Assembly (NCBI GenBank): GCA_002150815.3
Contig: NDFF03000013.1
Coordinates: 620,001-684,000 of the forward strand
Length of the DNA: 64,000 bases
DNA from: Grammothele lineata
Lineage: Eukaryota; Basidiomycota; Agaricomycetes; Polyporales; Polyporaceae
Direction of reading: 5' to 3'
Every line of letters starts with the position of its first letter. Within the stretch, counting starts at the first letter, position 1. Under the pieces are notes generated by a model, which saw nothing but the letters and a program-made list of their open reading frames with translations, was not told the DNA's origin and made no database searches. Below are positions 51,508 through 64,000 of the stretch, piece by piece. A program made the position numbers and the translations under genes.

Positions 51508-52276
51508 TGTGATGAAGTTCGAGAACAGTAAAAGGCTTGTTAGTGCGTCGTGCGCAGCGATCGACGGGCTTTGATTTGGGCGTCGTCACAGTTCGAGGAA
51601 GACCCGCGAACCGCTCAAACGTGGTCGTTCAGAAGAAGTTAGCGAGCCTAGACGTTCCACATTTTCTGTGCTCTACATCGGACAGATATGAGACATGTTC
51701 ACAATGGACCATTCGTGTCCCTCCTTTCTATCTCCCTCCGCAGGTTAGCATATCCTCTATTGCATGTTCATGGCACTTCAAACTTCCGGCGTCTTCGTAG
51801 ACGCTCAGCTACCCTCCGTAGTCCGAACAAAGCAGGTTTACATTCGTCATACAGCAGTACAACAAACATCAAGCGGAAAACATGGAAACAACAGCAGGCA
51901 CCTTAACATATGCAGATACGGGTGGGGTTGTATGGATGGAAGGACGAGGAAGGGAGAGTCCGAGCAAGCCTGGAATCCGGGGAAAAGACGAACGCGGAGC
52001 AGCCAGGGATGGGTCGGGAGTCGAGGATCGGGGAAACGAGGACGAGGAGAGGAAGACGGTCAACGATACAGGTCGGGTTGTACAGCGTCCATGATATATG
52101 CGTGGGGACGATGCGAAATGAGGACCGGGGGTGGGTTAAGAACAATCCACGGCGGACGATGGGGACAAGATGAGGCGGAAGAGGAGAGACAGGATCGAGT
52201 AGCATCCGACAGTGCCACCAAGAACGGCATATAAGGAGACCGAATCGGATAGAGGACGGGAAAGCTAGCATGTCCG
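51508..52276. other. Spacer, GNAT-Mss4 promoter and YPK1 3' flank
   Basis: About 770 bp. The left part should hold the GNAT-Mss4 promoter. The right part is purine-rich on the plus strand. No gene was recognised. Confidence 0.5.
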
Positions 52277-54686
<2,410 letters not shown>

Positions 54687-55609
54687 GGTAGCTAGAATGC
54701 ACGGAGGGGCGGGGGGAGACTGAGGAGGGGGATGCGCACTGGGCCGCGCGGGGGCTGGAGGCTTGCGCGAGGGCGAGGGAGATGGTGGTCGGAGGCAAGG
54801 AGCGGATTAGCGTTCGTTCTGAGAGTTCACTTGGGTGAGCGTTGGACGGAATCTCTCGAGGACGGCGACTGACGAGAGCCAGCTGCCGCCGTGATCTTAT
54901 CGCCGGCCCCGCGCCGAGAATAGACGTTCGCCTGCCTCTGACGGCCACAGCGCCTGTCCATCCTCCTCGTCGCCTCTGTCCGCGTCCACCTTCGCTCCCC
55001 CATCGCCCTCCTATCTGCGTCTGCTGTCCGCACCCGTCCTCGCGCCCATTAAACTAGATTCTTTCTCGCACACGTTCTGCTTCTCTCTGAACGTCTTCCG
55101 GTCCGCTCCTCGCCGCCGCGAAAATTGGCGGAGCGGTCGTCACCGATCGCGCGCGCACGACGACGTCTCGACGGCAACCACCTCGCGAGTCTTCGCGTGC
55201 TCCCACTCGTAGTGGCTTATGCATCCAACCGGCACCACCATCACCATCGGGCGCGACTTTAGAGCAAAATGGAAGGCAAGAACGCGCACGTTCGGGCTGT
55301 GCAGCGCTGCGCCCGCCGTTCAATAATAATGTATGAATCAATGCTCGCGGTCGACGACGCCAAGCCACGGGGGGCTCTCATCGTGCGCTGCAGGGTTCAG
55401 CGTCGACGTGGGACGTGCTATAGTGCGGTATCCATGGAACCCGAGCTTTAAACATGCTTCGAGAGACAGTGCGCGTCGATCGCAGGCCAGCTCGGCGCAG
55501 ATCCTCTTCAGGCTCTTCTTGGCTAAGCACGTTCTTCTAGATTCCTTACGGGAAGCCATCCCATATGTACACTAGCTAGGACTAATGCAGTTGCTCGTCC
55601 CTACATAAC
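54687..55609. other. Spacer, YPK1 promoter and amidotransferase 3' flank
   Basis: About 920 bp, GC-rich on the YPK1 side. It contains short frames only, none with a domain. No gene was recognised. Confidence 0.5.
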
Positions 55610-56650
55610 TCAACGTTCCCGAGACGCGCGCACGATTTCCCAGATTGCCTTCCCAACCACGTCCACGCCGTCGTTCCGCCAGTCCGCGCGGCGCTTGTAG
55701 TCCTCGACCAGAGTCTCGCTGAACAGCCCAGTCGAGGCCCGTGCGTCGACGATCGCGTTCGTGATGGCTTTGTGGAACTCGGGGTGGCCCTGGACCGTAA
55801 AAATGTGCACGTCCTTCGGATCTGCGCCTGCACTCGACGACGGGGCGTCCGCGGAGTACAGCTGGACCATGCCCTGGTTCATACAGACGGGGCTCGAACC
55901 GAGTAGATGGAACGAGGACGGCACCGCCGGGACGTGGTCTCGGTGCATTTGCTGTATATTCTACGCACGACGGGCGACGCGCGATGTCAGCATTCATGGA
56001 TCTGCGCGCGTACGGCATGATGCATGAACATCCGCCGGAGCGATCTGTGTGCGTACCAGCTCAGGGACGCCGAACAGCTTCTTTCCGGCGTCGGTCAGAT
56101 CGAGCTTGGTGGGTCCGATCTCCCACTGGCCGCCGTTCGGGACGCACTCGCCGCCCAACGCGCGCGCGACGATTTGGTGCCCGAAGCAGATGCCTAAAAA
56201 GTAGTGATGTCAGTCATACGCGCAGTCAGAAGAAAGGGTCGAGGATGCTCACCAATGAGCCGGATTTGGGGCTTCTCCTTGGCCAGGAACTGGACATAGT
56301 CTACGAGGCGGTTGATCCACTCTAAGTTCTCGTAGGCAGATGCCGCTATCAAACACGCTCGTCAGCACCGGAAATCAAAGCGACGGCCCACTGAGCAACC
56401 GACCGGAACCCGTAAGGAGGACAGCGTCGTACTTGTCGACGTCCTCAGGATACTCTATCTTGTTCCGCACATCGTACGCGTCCACAACAAAATTAAGCTT
56501 GACGTCGGGCGTAGACGCCTTCAACGACTGCAAAGATTTATCAAAGAGGGTGGTGAAGATCTTGCCGTAATCGCCCTGTGCCGATAGCACGGCCGGAACC
56601 GGCTTGTCACATAAGAGGACGGCGATGTGGAATGGCGCTGGCGATGGCAT
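55610..56650 (-). CDS. Class I glutamine amidotransferase-like protein
   Basis: Cytosolic GATase1-type protein of the fungal YLR126C-like group, expected to hydrolyse glutamine or a gamma-glutamyl compound; the acceptor is unknown. Exons 56650-56404, 56345-56253, 56193-56057 and 55960-55610 total 828 nt and 275 aa. The catalytic triad is visible: nucleophile Cys in GICFGHQIVARALGG, and His/Glu in FTVQGHPEFHK. Also typical are DAVLLTGSAASAYENLEW, WEIGPTKLDLTDAGKKLFG and MHRDHVPAVP. It stands alone, with no synthase domain, so it is not a standard biosynthetic amidotransferase subunit. It diverges from the DUR3-like gene over about 1.16 kb with three GATAAG motifs. Confidence 0.92.
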
Positions 56651-57808
56651 GGAGCGGCTGAAGAGGACCAGCGAATGAAGAGTAAGTACGCCGATAAAGG
56701 TTTGAGTTTTCTTTGCTCGGTATCTATAGAGTCTAGACGTCCCTTGTTCTAAGAACAGAGATGTTAGGTTCGTGGTGGAGATTGGCTTCAATCGACCAGG
56801 GTTCTATGTAGAGGATCGATTCGTTTTACTAAGGTTTAAAATCGTCATGCCACAGTTGGACGCACCTTGGGCTTGCGGCTGGTTGCAGGAGTGGTCTGAG
56901 TCGCTGATTCCTCGATCGAAGCTGCGCGTGATTTCAGGATAAACCTGTACGACGGCGTAAGCACGACAGTATGAGTGGTGGTACGCGCAAAGACGGATAG
57001 AAGATTCCGAACCCCGATGGAGGAGCCCCACCTCGGCGAGCGAATCTCAGATAGAATCTCGATCAGAACGCCGGCGTTGAGTATATCCATGTTTCAGAGA
57101 CGCCCGTATCTTGCTTGAATGCGTTCATGCACACAACTACAAGCGCCTGCCTCTTCTTTTCCTAAGTACGCTCCATGTCGTCCACTCCTTCCTCACGCGA
57201 GACTGGGTACAAACGTGAAGCACGGTAGCCCACAGAACTTGGCAAGCCCCTCGCAGTCACCACACAAAGCAAAGAACAACATAGGAATCGTCGAGCTCGC
57301 GTACGCGAATGCGCGACTCGGAATCACTGGCGTTTCGAGCTTATCGCTCGATGCTCGGCGGACGCCAACGGCTCGTGAAAGCTCCCCGCGTCCGGCCGCC
57401 CACGGCGCGATAAGTGCTCTTCGGTAACGTACATCCGGCCGTGCTAACCCAGCAAAATCTGCGTCACGTTCACTTTCGAGCCCTGCTTCGACGTCGCGTC
57501 TACTGACGGCCTGTGCCGGTGGCAGCCACTACCCTCATAGATAAGAGCAAGACCTTCCTTCGGGAACTCCAGGGACTCCGGACAATGATGCGAGCTCGAA
57601 TCTGGTTGGATGCGGAGCCCGAGATTCCGCTCCAGTACCAGGCTTCTCGCGCGCTATGTAAATAGCAGCCTGCACGAAGCGAGTCCTGCAACTCTTCCCT
57701 CTTGCCTTCTTCTCCGAGCGGGTAGAGTTCTCGAGTCGGCTCAACGCAACCTTCAAGCCCCCTTCGCTTTACCGCCGGGCCGTCATATCGCCATCTCTTT
57801 CGGCAACG
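56651..57808. other. Divergent promoter region, amidotransferase / DUR3
   Basis: About 1.16 kb between outward-facing starts. The DUR3-proximal half holds three GATAAG motifs (57340-57345 on the minus strand; 57409-57414 and 57540-57545 on the plus strand). No further gene was recognised. Confidence 0.6.
57340..57545. promoter_or_regulatory. Cluster of three GATAAG motifs upstream of DUR3
   Basis: CTTATC at 57340-57345, GATAAG at 57409-57414 and GATAAG at 57540-57545, which is 264-469 bp upstream of the DUR3 start. These are core sites for fungal nitrogen-regulatory GATA factors (AreA/NIT2/Gln3 type), and DUR3 genes are classic targets. By chance one such hexamer is expected about every 2 kb counting both strands. 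Confidence 0.55.
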
Positions 57809-60723
57809 ATGTCTGCAAACGAGCCTGTCCTTCCCCAGGGTGCCGGGTATGGTGTCGGTGAGTACCTACTTCGTTTCGTGGGCGAGCAATATATCTCATC
57901 CTGCATTCTGTTTCTAGTCGTCGGTGCGTTTCTTCAACGCGCCACTTCGGCCCACTGAATGACGACCGATCACTCACGCCTCCACAGGGATCGGCCTGTT
58001 CTTCAGCGCCTTCATGCTCTGCCTGACCGCCATCCAGTCGCGCTACACCGGCTTCTCGCCCAAGAGCTCCGAAGAGTTCAACAGCGCGTCTCGGAGCGTC
58101 AAGCCCGGCCTCATTGCTTCCGGTATCGTATCTGCCTGGACGTGGGCCGCAACCCTGGTGAGTGCTTGCTCGCGCGCACACCCCGCACGCGACTTTGACT
58201 CGATCTGTGGCGCTTACGATACGATCTCCGGCACTTTGATCATGATGCGGGGTGCAGCTGCAATCGAGCGCGGTTGCGTACAAAGATGGTATCTCGGGAC
58301 CGTGGTGGTACGGCGCCGGTGCGACTGTCCAGGTTCTGTTGTTTGCTCAGGTGAGGGTCCCAGACTGTGTGATCTACATGATTCTAAGTGGCCGTCCGTC
58401 TAGCTCGCTGCCAAGTTGAAGCTTAACGCTCCTCGTGCTCACACATGGCTCGAAATTGTTGCTGCGCGCTGGGGTACGACGGCGCACTTGGTCTTCATGT
58501 TCTTTGGGCTCGCGACGAACGTCATTGTATCGTCCATGCTTATCCTTGGAGGATCTGCGACTGTCACTGCGCTGACCGGCATGAACACCATTGCTGTGAG
58601 TTCTATTTCGCGTACTGCAGATGTTCGCGTTGTTAACTCTCGCTCTACAGGCATGTTTCCTGATTCCCCTTGGGGTCGCGGTGTACGTCGTTGTCGGAGG
58701 GATGCGTGCGACTTTGCTCTGTGACTAGTGCGTATATTGAATGCCCCTCCGTCGATTGTCCTGACTGTGTTCTCATAGCACGCACACCGCGGTCCTCTTC
58801 GCCATCATTTTTGTCTTCATCTACACGGTGTACGCGACGAGCGAAAAGATCGGGTCTTTCAGCGCGATGCACGCCCTCCTCGCCAAGGCCTCCGCCGAGC
58901 AGCCCGTCGCGGGCAACGCGCAGGGTTCGTATCTCACCATGCGCTCCAAGAACGGCCTCATCTTTGGCGTCATCAACGTTATCGGCAACTTCGCCACCGT
59001 TTTCCAGGATCAGGCTGTGAGTCTGCTTTCTCTCTCATCCTTGCACGAAGGAGTGTTCACTTAACTAACTCTTCGCTTTGATTTACAGTACTGGCAGCGT
59101 GCAATTGCGAGCCGCCCCGCGACGTGCGTCAAGGCATACCTCCTCGGCGGGCTCGCGTGGTTCGCGATCCCGTTCATGTTCGCGACCACGCTCGGCCTCG
59201 CCGCCGTCGCGCTTCGGGGCGACCCCGCAATGCGCGTGCTGACCCCGGAGGACGTCTCCGCTGGCCTTCCCGCCTCGGCCGCTGCAGCGGCGATCTTGGG
59301 CAAGTCTGGGGCAGCGGCGCTCCTCATCGTCCTTTTCCTCGCCGTGACTTCGGCGACGTCTGCGGAGTTGATTGCGGTGTCGTCGATCATGACGTACGAT
59401 GTGTACAAGGTGCGGGGCTTGCGGTTCAGACGAGGCGTCAAGGAGCGCTGACGAGGTGTTGATTGTACTTGTAGAAATACTTCAACCCGAAGGCAACTGA
59501 GGGGCAGATTCTGAAAGTTTCGCACGCGATGGTATGGAAGACACTCTACATGGCAGAAGATGTATTGCTAACGATAACCATCTGCGTACTTCCAGGTCGC
59601 GATGTTCGCGATCGTCATGGGCATCCTCGGTCTCATCTTCTTCTACATTGGCATCTCTCTCGGCTGGCTCTATGTAAGTCCCGCCTACTCCTACCTTTTT
59701 CTTGCGCTCATATGAGAGTATAACGCAGGAATTTATGGGTGTCGTGCTCGGCTCTGCCGTCGTGCCCATCGCGGTCTGCATCACCTGGAGCAAAGCGAAC
59801 AAGTGGGGTTGCATCGGCGGGGCCGTCACCGGGTTCTGCTGTGGTGTCATCACCTGGCTCGTGACGACCTCCGCACTCAACGGAGGCGTGTTGACCGTCG
59901 AGGTGCGTGCGACCTTTCTGGCCTTGGGTAGCTGCGCTCACGCTTAGGTTTGTACACGCACAGACAACTGGGGGAGACCTCGAGATGCTCTCTGGAAATC
60001 TTGCGTCCATCGGTGTTGGTGGTATCGTTGCTGTCGTTACATCCCTCATCGTAAGCTTTCCCGATGTCCAATGCTCCCGCGGCTGCAGGTGTTGACAAAT
60101 TTGCACACTAGTGGCCGGAGGACTTCGACTTCGAAGCAACGCGTGCGATCAACCAGCCTATCGCTCCCGCACGCGAGCCCTCGGTAGACGGCTCGCTCGA
60201 GGAGAAGGAGAAAGAGAAGGACACTAAGGGCGACACTGCGGACACCGTCGAGCCAGTACCCGACGCAGTCGCCGCAGAGGAGGCGAAAGAACTCGACCCC
60301 GTCGCGCTCAACAGGTCCTTCCGGATCGCCGCATGGGCTTCGCTCATCCTCGTGCGTCTCCTTTCCTCCCTCTAGAAGTCGCAGCCGTGGTCAATAAGCT
60401 AACGTGCATGCCCAACAGACGCTCGTACTGCTCATCGCTATCCCGATCCCGCTTTTCTTCGCGCAGACCGTCTACGGGGTCGGCGGGCTGACGGCGTGGG
60501 TCGTGATCGGCATGATCTGGGCTTTCTGCTCCGCGATCTCTGTCGTGGTCTACCCGCTGTACGAGAGCCGCGCTGCGCTGGCCTTGATTGGCCGCGGTAT
60601 CATCAAGGTACGTGTCCCCGTCCAGTTTCCTGAGAGTGGAGTAACTGACACCGCGTTGTGCAGGACGTGTTTGCGAAGGGGAGCGGCAAGTTTGTGAAGC
60701 AAGAAGAGGAGGTTTCCGCGTAA
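57809..60723 (+). CDS. DUR3: Urea/polyamine transporter DUR3 (sodium:solute symporter family)
   Basis: High-affinity urea importer of the plasma membrane, SSS family with about 15 helices. Exons 57809-57857, 57918-57923, 57988-58157, 58258-58350, 58404-58595, 58651-58727, 58779-59016, 59089-59409, 59475-59531, 59596-59673, 59729-59902, 59964-60050, 60112-60351, 60419-60607 and 60664-60723 total 2031 nt and 676 aa, a full-length DUR3. Landmarks are [93 protein letters not shown] and [21 protein letters not shown] charged loop (about 60112-60300) precedes the last helices. Exon 2 is only 6 nt. GATA motifs upstream suggest control by nitrogen supply. Confidence 0.95.
57918..57923 (+). other. 6-nt microexon of DUR3
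   Basis: TCGTCG, between TTTCTAG (ending 57917) and GTGCGT (57924). It turns YGV-GIG into YGVVVGIG, matching the family spacing. Because it is 6 nt, skipping it keeps the frame and removes two residues. Confidence 0.75.
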
Positions 60724-61006
60724 CGCAGTATTAACGAATAGATGTATCAATCACGGAAAAGGGCGATAGCGCCCACGACGATTATGCTGTAGAACTTACG
60801 ATCTCGAGATAGACTTTGTTCGATTTCCTCGAGCGAGACGCGGCGAGCCCAACTGTGGGATGGACGATCGGAATCATACAACAATTCAGAGAACACGCAA
60901 GACATAGGGATACACGACAGCGCAAGTCTAACATGTGGCACGATACTAGTTTAGTATGTCCGTACCAACGCCAGTAGCGATCGACCACGGGGGCACCCAC
61001 AACTCC
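60724..61006. other. Convergent 3' region, DUR3 / eIF3 subunit L
   Basis: A 283-bp spacer containing both 3' UTRs; nothing else seen. Confidence 0.6.
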
Positions 61007-63315
61007 TCACGCTGCCTTCGCGCCGCCCCACGCGACCTTTTGTCCGCCGGTCCGCGGTGCGGGAGCAGCACCGCCCTCCTTCGCGCCCTCCGCCGGGATT
61101 GCCGCAGGCTTCGCTTGGGGGACGGGGAGAGGCAAGCCGCGGAGCGTGTCGAGGACCCGCTGGGCATGCTCGGTGTTGCGGATGAACCAGCCGGCGTAGC
61201 GCCGGCCGACGGTAGACTCGGCGATGTGGACCATGTTCTATGAGGTCAGAAACTTGATCAGAAATATCAACGCAAAGAGCCGCAACGGAGCACTCACGTC
61301 ATTGATGACGAAGTCCAAATCACTCGTGGAGATCATCTGGCCGTCGAGGAGGCCCTTCTCGTGCTCGACGCGCGAGACGGAGCGCGAGGCCTGCTTCATG
61401 ACCATTAGCTGCTGCACCATCTCCTCCTCATCCGCGTCAAGGAAGCCCGCGAGCTTGCTCGCGTCGAGGGACGTGTACAGCTTGAGGAACGAGCGCAGCG
61501 TCGGCACGGGCGCCTGAGCGCGCACTTCGGACAGGAAGAGCGCGAGGTGCCGTTGCGCAGGCTCTACAGGGGGGTCGTCGATCAACGCCGCGAGCAGGTC
61601 CTGATCGTCGTAGGGAGGGGGGTTTGCGGAGATGAACTTGGGGCAGGCGTAGAGGAAGAGCTCCTCAAATGAGGGGATACCTTCCTCTCTGAAAGACAAC
61701 GGCTCAATTTGGGGAGAAGGCAGGAGGAGGGAACGAACACACCCGCGGGACATCTTGGAGAACTGCTCGCCGTAGCGCTCCTTGACGATGTTGGAGATGT
61801 TGTCATCCACGCGTGTGGGAGAGAGCGCGTTGCAGATCGCAAAGAGGGCATACATCCTATCGGCCGTCTTATTGATCTACACAAGCATGTCAAATGTTGT
61901 TCTGTAATTGCGGGAGAGAACATACCTGGTCATACTGGTAGCTCCTCGTGTGATACTGGCGCATGCGCAGAATGAAGTTGAGGATGGACACGAAAGTGCG
62001 AATGGCGTCGGGGTATCTCCGCAGCATGATATAACAGAAGCCGACGTAGTAGTAGGTCGTAACATGACAGGCGGTGACGCGCGTGAATGGCGACTACAGC
62101 GAGTCAGGAAAGCCAGTCCCCGGTATGTTTCTGATCACTAACTCACCTTCTGGTTAAGCTCAACGTTCTCCATGACCTTGAGTGCTAGGGTGAAATCGCC
62201 CAGAAGGCTGTGGACGCGGAGCAAACCGATGAGACTGAAGTAGCCAAGAAGCTTGTACAACGGACGGGTGCCGTATTCGCCAATAATCTCACTAGAGGGA
62301 TACTATGAGAATTCTGCTTCCCGAAACGTCGAGTACATGCACTTACGCGATCTCCTCTGCGCTCTTCCCTTCCTGGAGGGCGACGAGATGTTCGTTGATC
62401 TTGGACTTTTGGATAAGCGAGTAGAGGACGTTCAGGACGCTGTACGAGCTCCACACTTGGTTCGCGTCGGCGAGCATCTGGAGCTCCTCGTCGGACCTTG
62501 CTTTGACCTTGGAACGCCATACACAGAACGACTGGAACTGGTAGATGAACTCGTCGATAATGTCCCACAGCCATTGCTCGGGGAGCTCCAGCGGCACGGG
62601 GCCGTCCGAGTCTGTCGTCGTTGGTCAGTCAGCTGAGATGGAGGTGACAAGAGAAGAGACATACTGAGGAGGTAGTTGAACAGTTCGCAACTATTTTCAT
62701 AGGAGTGGAATCGGTCATCAATATCTGGTGATAGGCGGGAGTAGACATGACGGTAGTAGAGCTCGCGGTAGAGAATGAGGAATATCTGGTCTTAAAACGA
62801 GGACTCCGGGTCAGGACCGGCGCATAACTGCTTGTAAAACGACGAACCGTCGTTCACTAGCGGTGCGATAACCTCCGCCTCGGGCCATTCCGTCTTTGAG
62901 TAGAACTTTTCGGTCAAACGATTCCATCCGCTCTCATAGGCGACTGTGATCTCCGCAAGGTTGTTTTCAAGGACGGCTTGGTGGAAGTGGGCAATGAACT
63001 ACGTGCAAGAGTATGAAGGTTAAGTGAAAGGGGGAACAAAATGGGGAGAACTGACCCGCTTGACGACGTCTGGGATCTGAGCGAAAGCTGCCTGTTGTGC
63101 CATCTGCTGCTGCACGGCAAGGAGAGTAGCCTCGTCTATCCTTGACTGTGCTAACAAGCGAGGTAAGTCAGTGCCCACCCCATTGTCAACCGGAGCAGAT
63201 ACGTACCGTCGTCGTAAGCTCCGTTCTGACCATAGTTTCCGATAGCTAGGTTGAGATCCACATCCTGAAGGTCTTCATCCAAATCCGCCTCCCAGACTTT
63301 GCGATGTTGGGCCAT
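61007..63315 (-). CDS. EIF3L: Eukaryotic translation initiation factor 3 subunit L
   Basis: PCI-domain subunit of the eIF3 complex, which prepares the 40S ribosome for mRNA binding in the cytosol. About nine short-intron-separated exons run from the ATG at 63315 ([20 protein letters not shown]) to the stop at 61007. Family blocks in order are [73 protein letters not shown] and [20 protein letters not shown]. Then come [40 protein letters not shown] and [18 protein letters not shown]. The winged-helix end is [19 protein letters not shown], then TRRYAGWF-like [15 protein letters not shown]. The tail is Ala/Pro/Gly-rich. A 54-nt intron (61689-61742) is stop-free and a multiple of three; its removal gives SRGEEGIPSF. 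Confidence 0.96.
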
Positions 63316-64000
63316 GGTGGGTGTATGGGCGAGGGGCGAGAGGAAAGCAGACTAGAACGAGCTCGATAGACGTCGTCGGCTGTTGGGAGAATGGGCAGAG
63401 TACTGTCGAGTGGAACAAGGCAGCCGGACTGTGCAGTGAGCTCGCTCTCGGCCGTATTTCTCTCTGCTGCTGCTTGATCGTGCAAAAATCCTGAGGGCGC
63501 TTAGATGGGTACGTTGTAAGCACGTGACAGTCGCGGGCCGGGACAAACCGTGGCGCATTGAAGTCGCGGCCTGGCTACCGAACGCGTCGGGCGCTGTCAG
63601 GCCGAGGGGTAACAACCCCCCTCGTGCTACTCTGGCTCTTCACTTATTCTGATGCAGTTTCTCCTATCTCCAATTCCTACCCAAACGTCCCTGTGAAACC
63701 CTTATCACGCTGCTAATGCTTTGGTCATCTCCACGTGCAAGTTGTGGGCGGGTCGTCGCTCCTCGGCCTACTAGCGCACGGCCAAATCCATCTCATTTCT
63801 GGCGGCGGGCTAGCGCATCAGTATGTCTCTTGACTCCCTCTACTGCCCGTATTCCCCTGCAGCCTGTAGCTGAGGGGTGTATAGCCTATGGACTTGTCAG
63901 AGCTTCCTCAGTCTACCAATGCGAGAGCGTCAGTGCATGAAACCCGGCCGAATCAAGTGCGCACCTAGTTCTTCATTTCCTGACGGCAGGATTTCAGCGT
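63316..64000. other. eIF3L promoter region and window edge
   Basis: About 685 bp upstream of eIF3L. Short frames are present on both strands but none shows a domain. A neighbouring gene could begin beyond the window edge. Confidence 0.5.

Overview
The window is nuclear DNA of a filamentous basidiomycete, most likely an Agaricomycete and possibly a polypore. The evidence is a GC-rich, tightly packed set of genes cut by many short introns (about 50-75 nt, GT...AG), together with gene families typical of that group: DUF6533 and DUF6534 seven-helix proteins, a KRE9/KNH-like GPI protein, a Yor1-type ABCC pump, Ypk1-type AGC kinase and Zn2Cys6 regulators. All gene models were spliced by eye. Most sum exactly to an open frame; exceptions are stated in the entries. 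Species and boundaries have not been checked by alignment.

Layout. 0.3-5 kb, minus strand: 2-oxoglutarate dehydrogenase E1 (KGD1) and a KRE9-like wall protein. 5.7-8.4 kb: two autophagy genes tail to tail, an ATG27-like membrane protein (+) and ATG12 (-). 9.4-14 kb: two convergent, intron-rich seven-helix proteins from the different families DUF6533 and DUF6534. 14.8-16.2 kb: RAD10/ERCC1. 16.4-19 kb: a tandem pair of hemerythrin-like genes with identical exon lengths. 19-22.8 kb: gene-poor. 22.8-24.1 kb: an Apd1/Aim32-like thioredoxin-fold [2Fe-2S] protein. 25.5-27.6 kb: a cytochrome P450. 28.6-34.9 kb: a Yor1-like ABCC transporter, divergent from a C2H2 regulator (35.7-37.7 kb). 38.4-39.1 kb: an NTF2-like DUF1348 protein. 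39.1-46.0 kb: an island of about 7 kb without an intact gene but with several coding-looking tails. 46.1-49.9 kb: a Zn2Cys6 regulator and a Qc-SNARE. 50.3-51.5 kb: a GNAT acetyltransferase fused to an Mss4/Dss4 domain. 52.3-54.7 kb: a Ypk1-like kinase. 55.6-60.7 kb: a class I glutamine amidotransferase and a DUR3-like urea transporter, divergent over a promoter with three GATAAG motifs. 61.0-63.3 kb: eIF3 subunit L.

This is mainly ordinary housekeeping chromosome; no CRISPR, phage, intact transposon or complete secondary-metabolite cluster was seen. The most unusual signals are structural: very small exons (6, 11, 12, 13, 14, 16 and 19 nt), several stop-free introns whose length is a multiple of three, the GNAT-Mss4 fusion, the tandem hemerythrin pair, and nitrogen-type promoter motifs between the amidotransferase and urea transporter genes.
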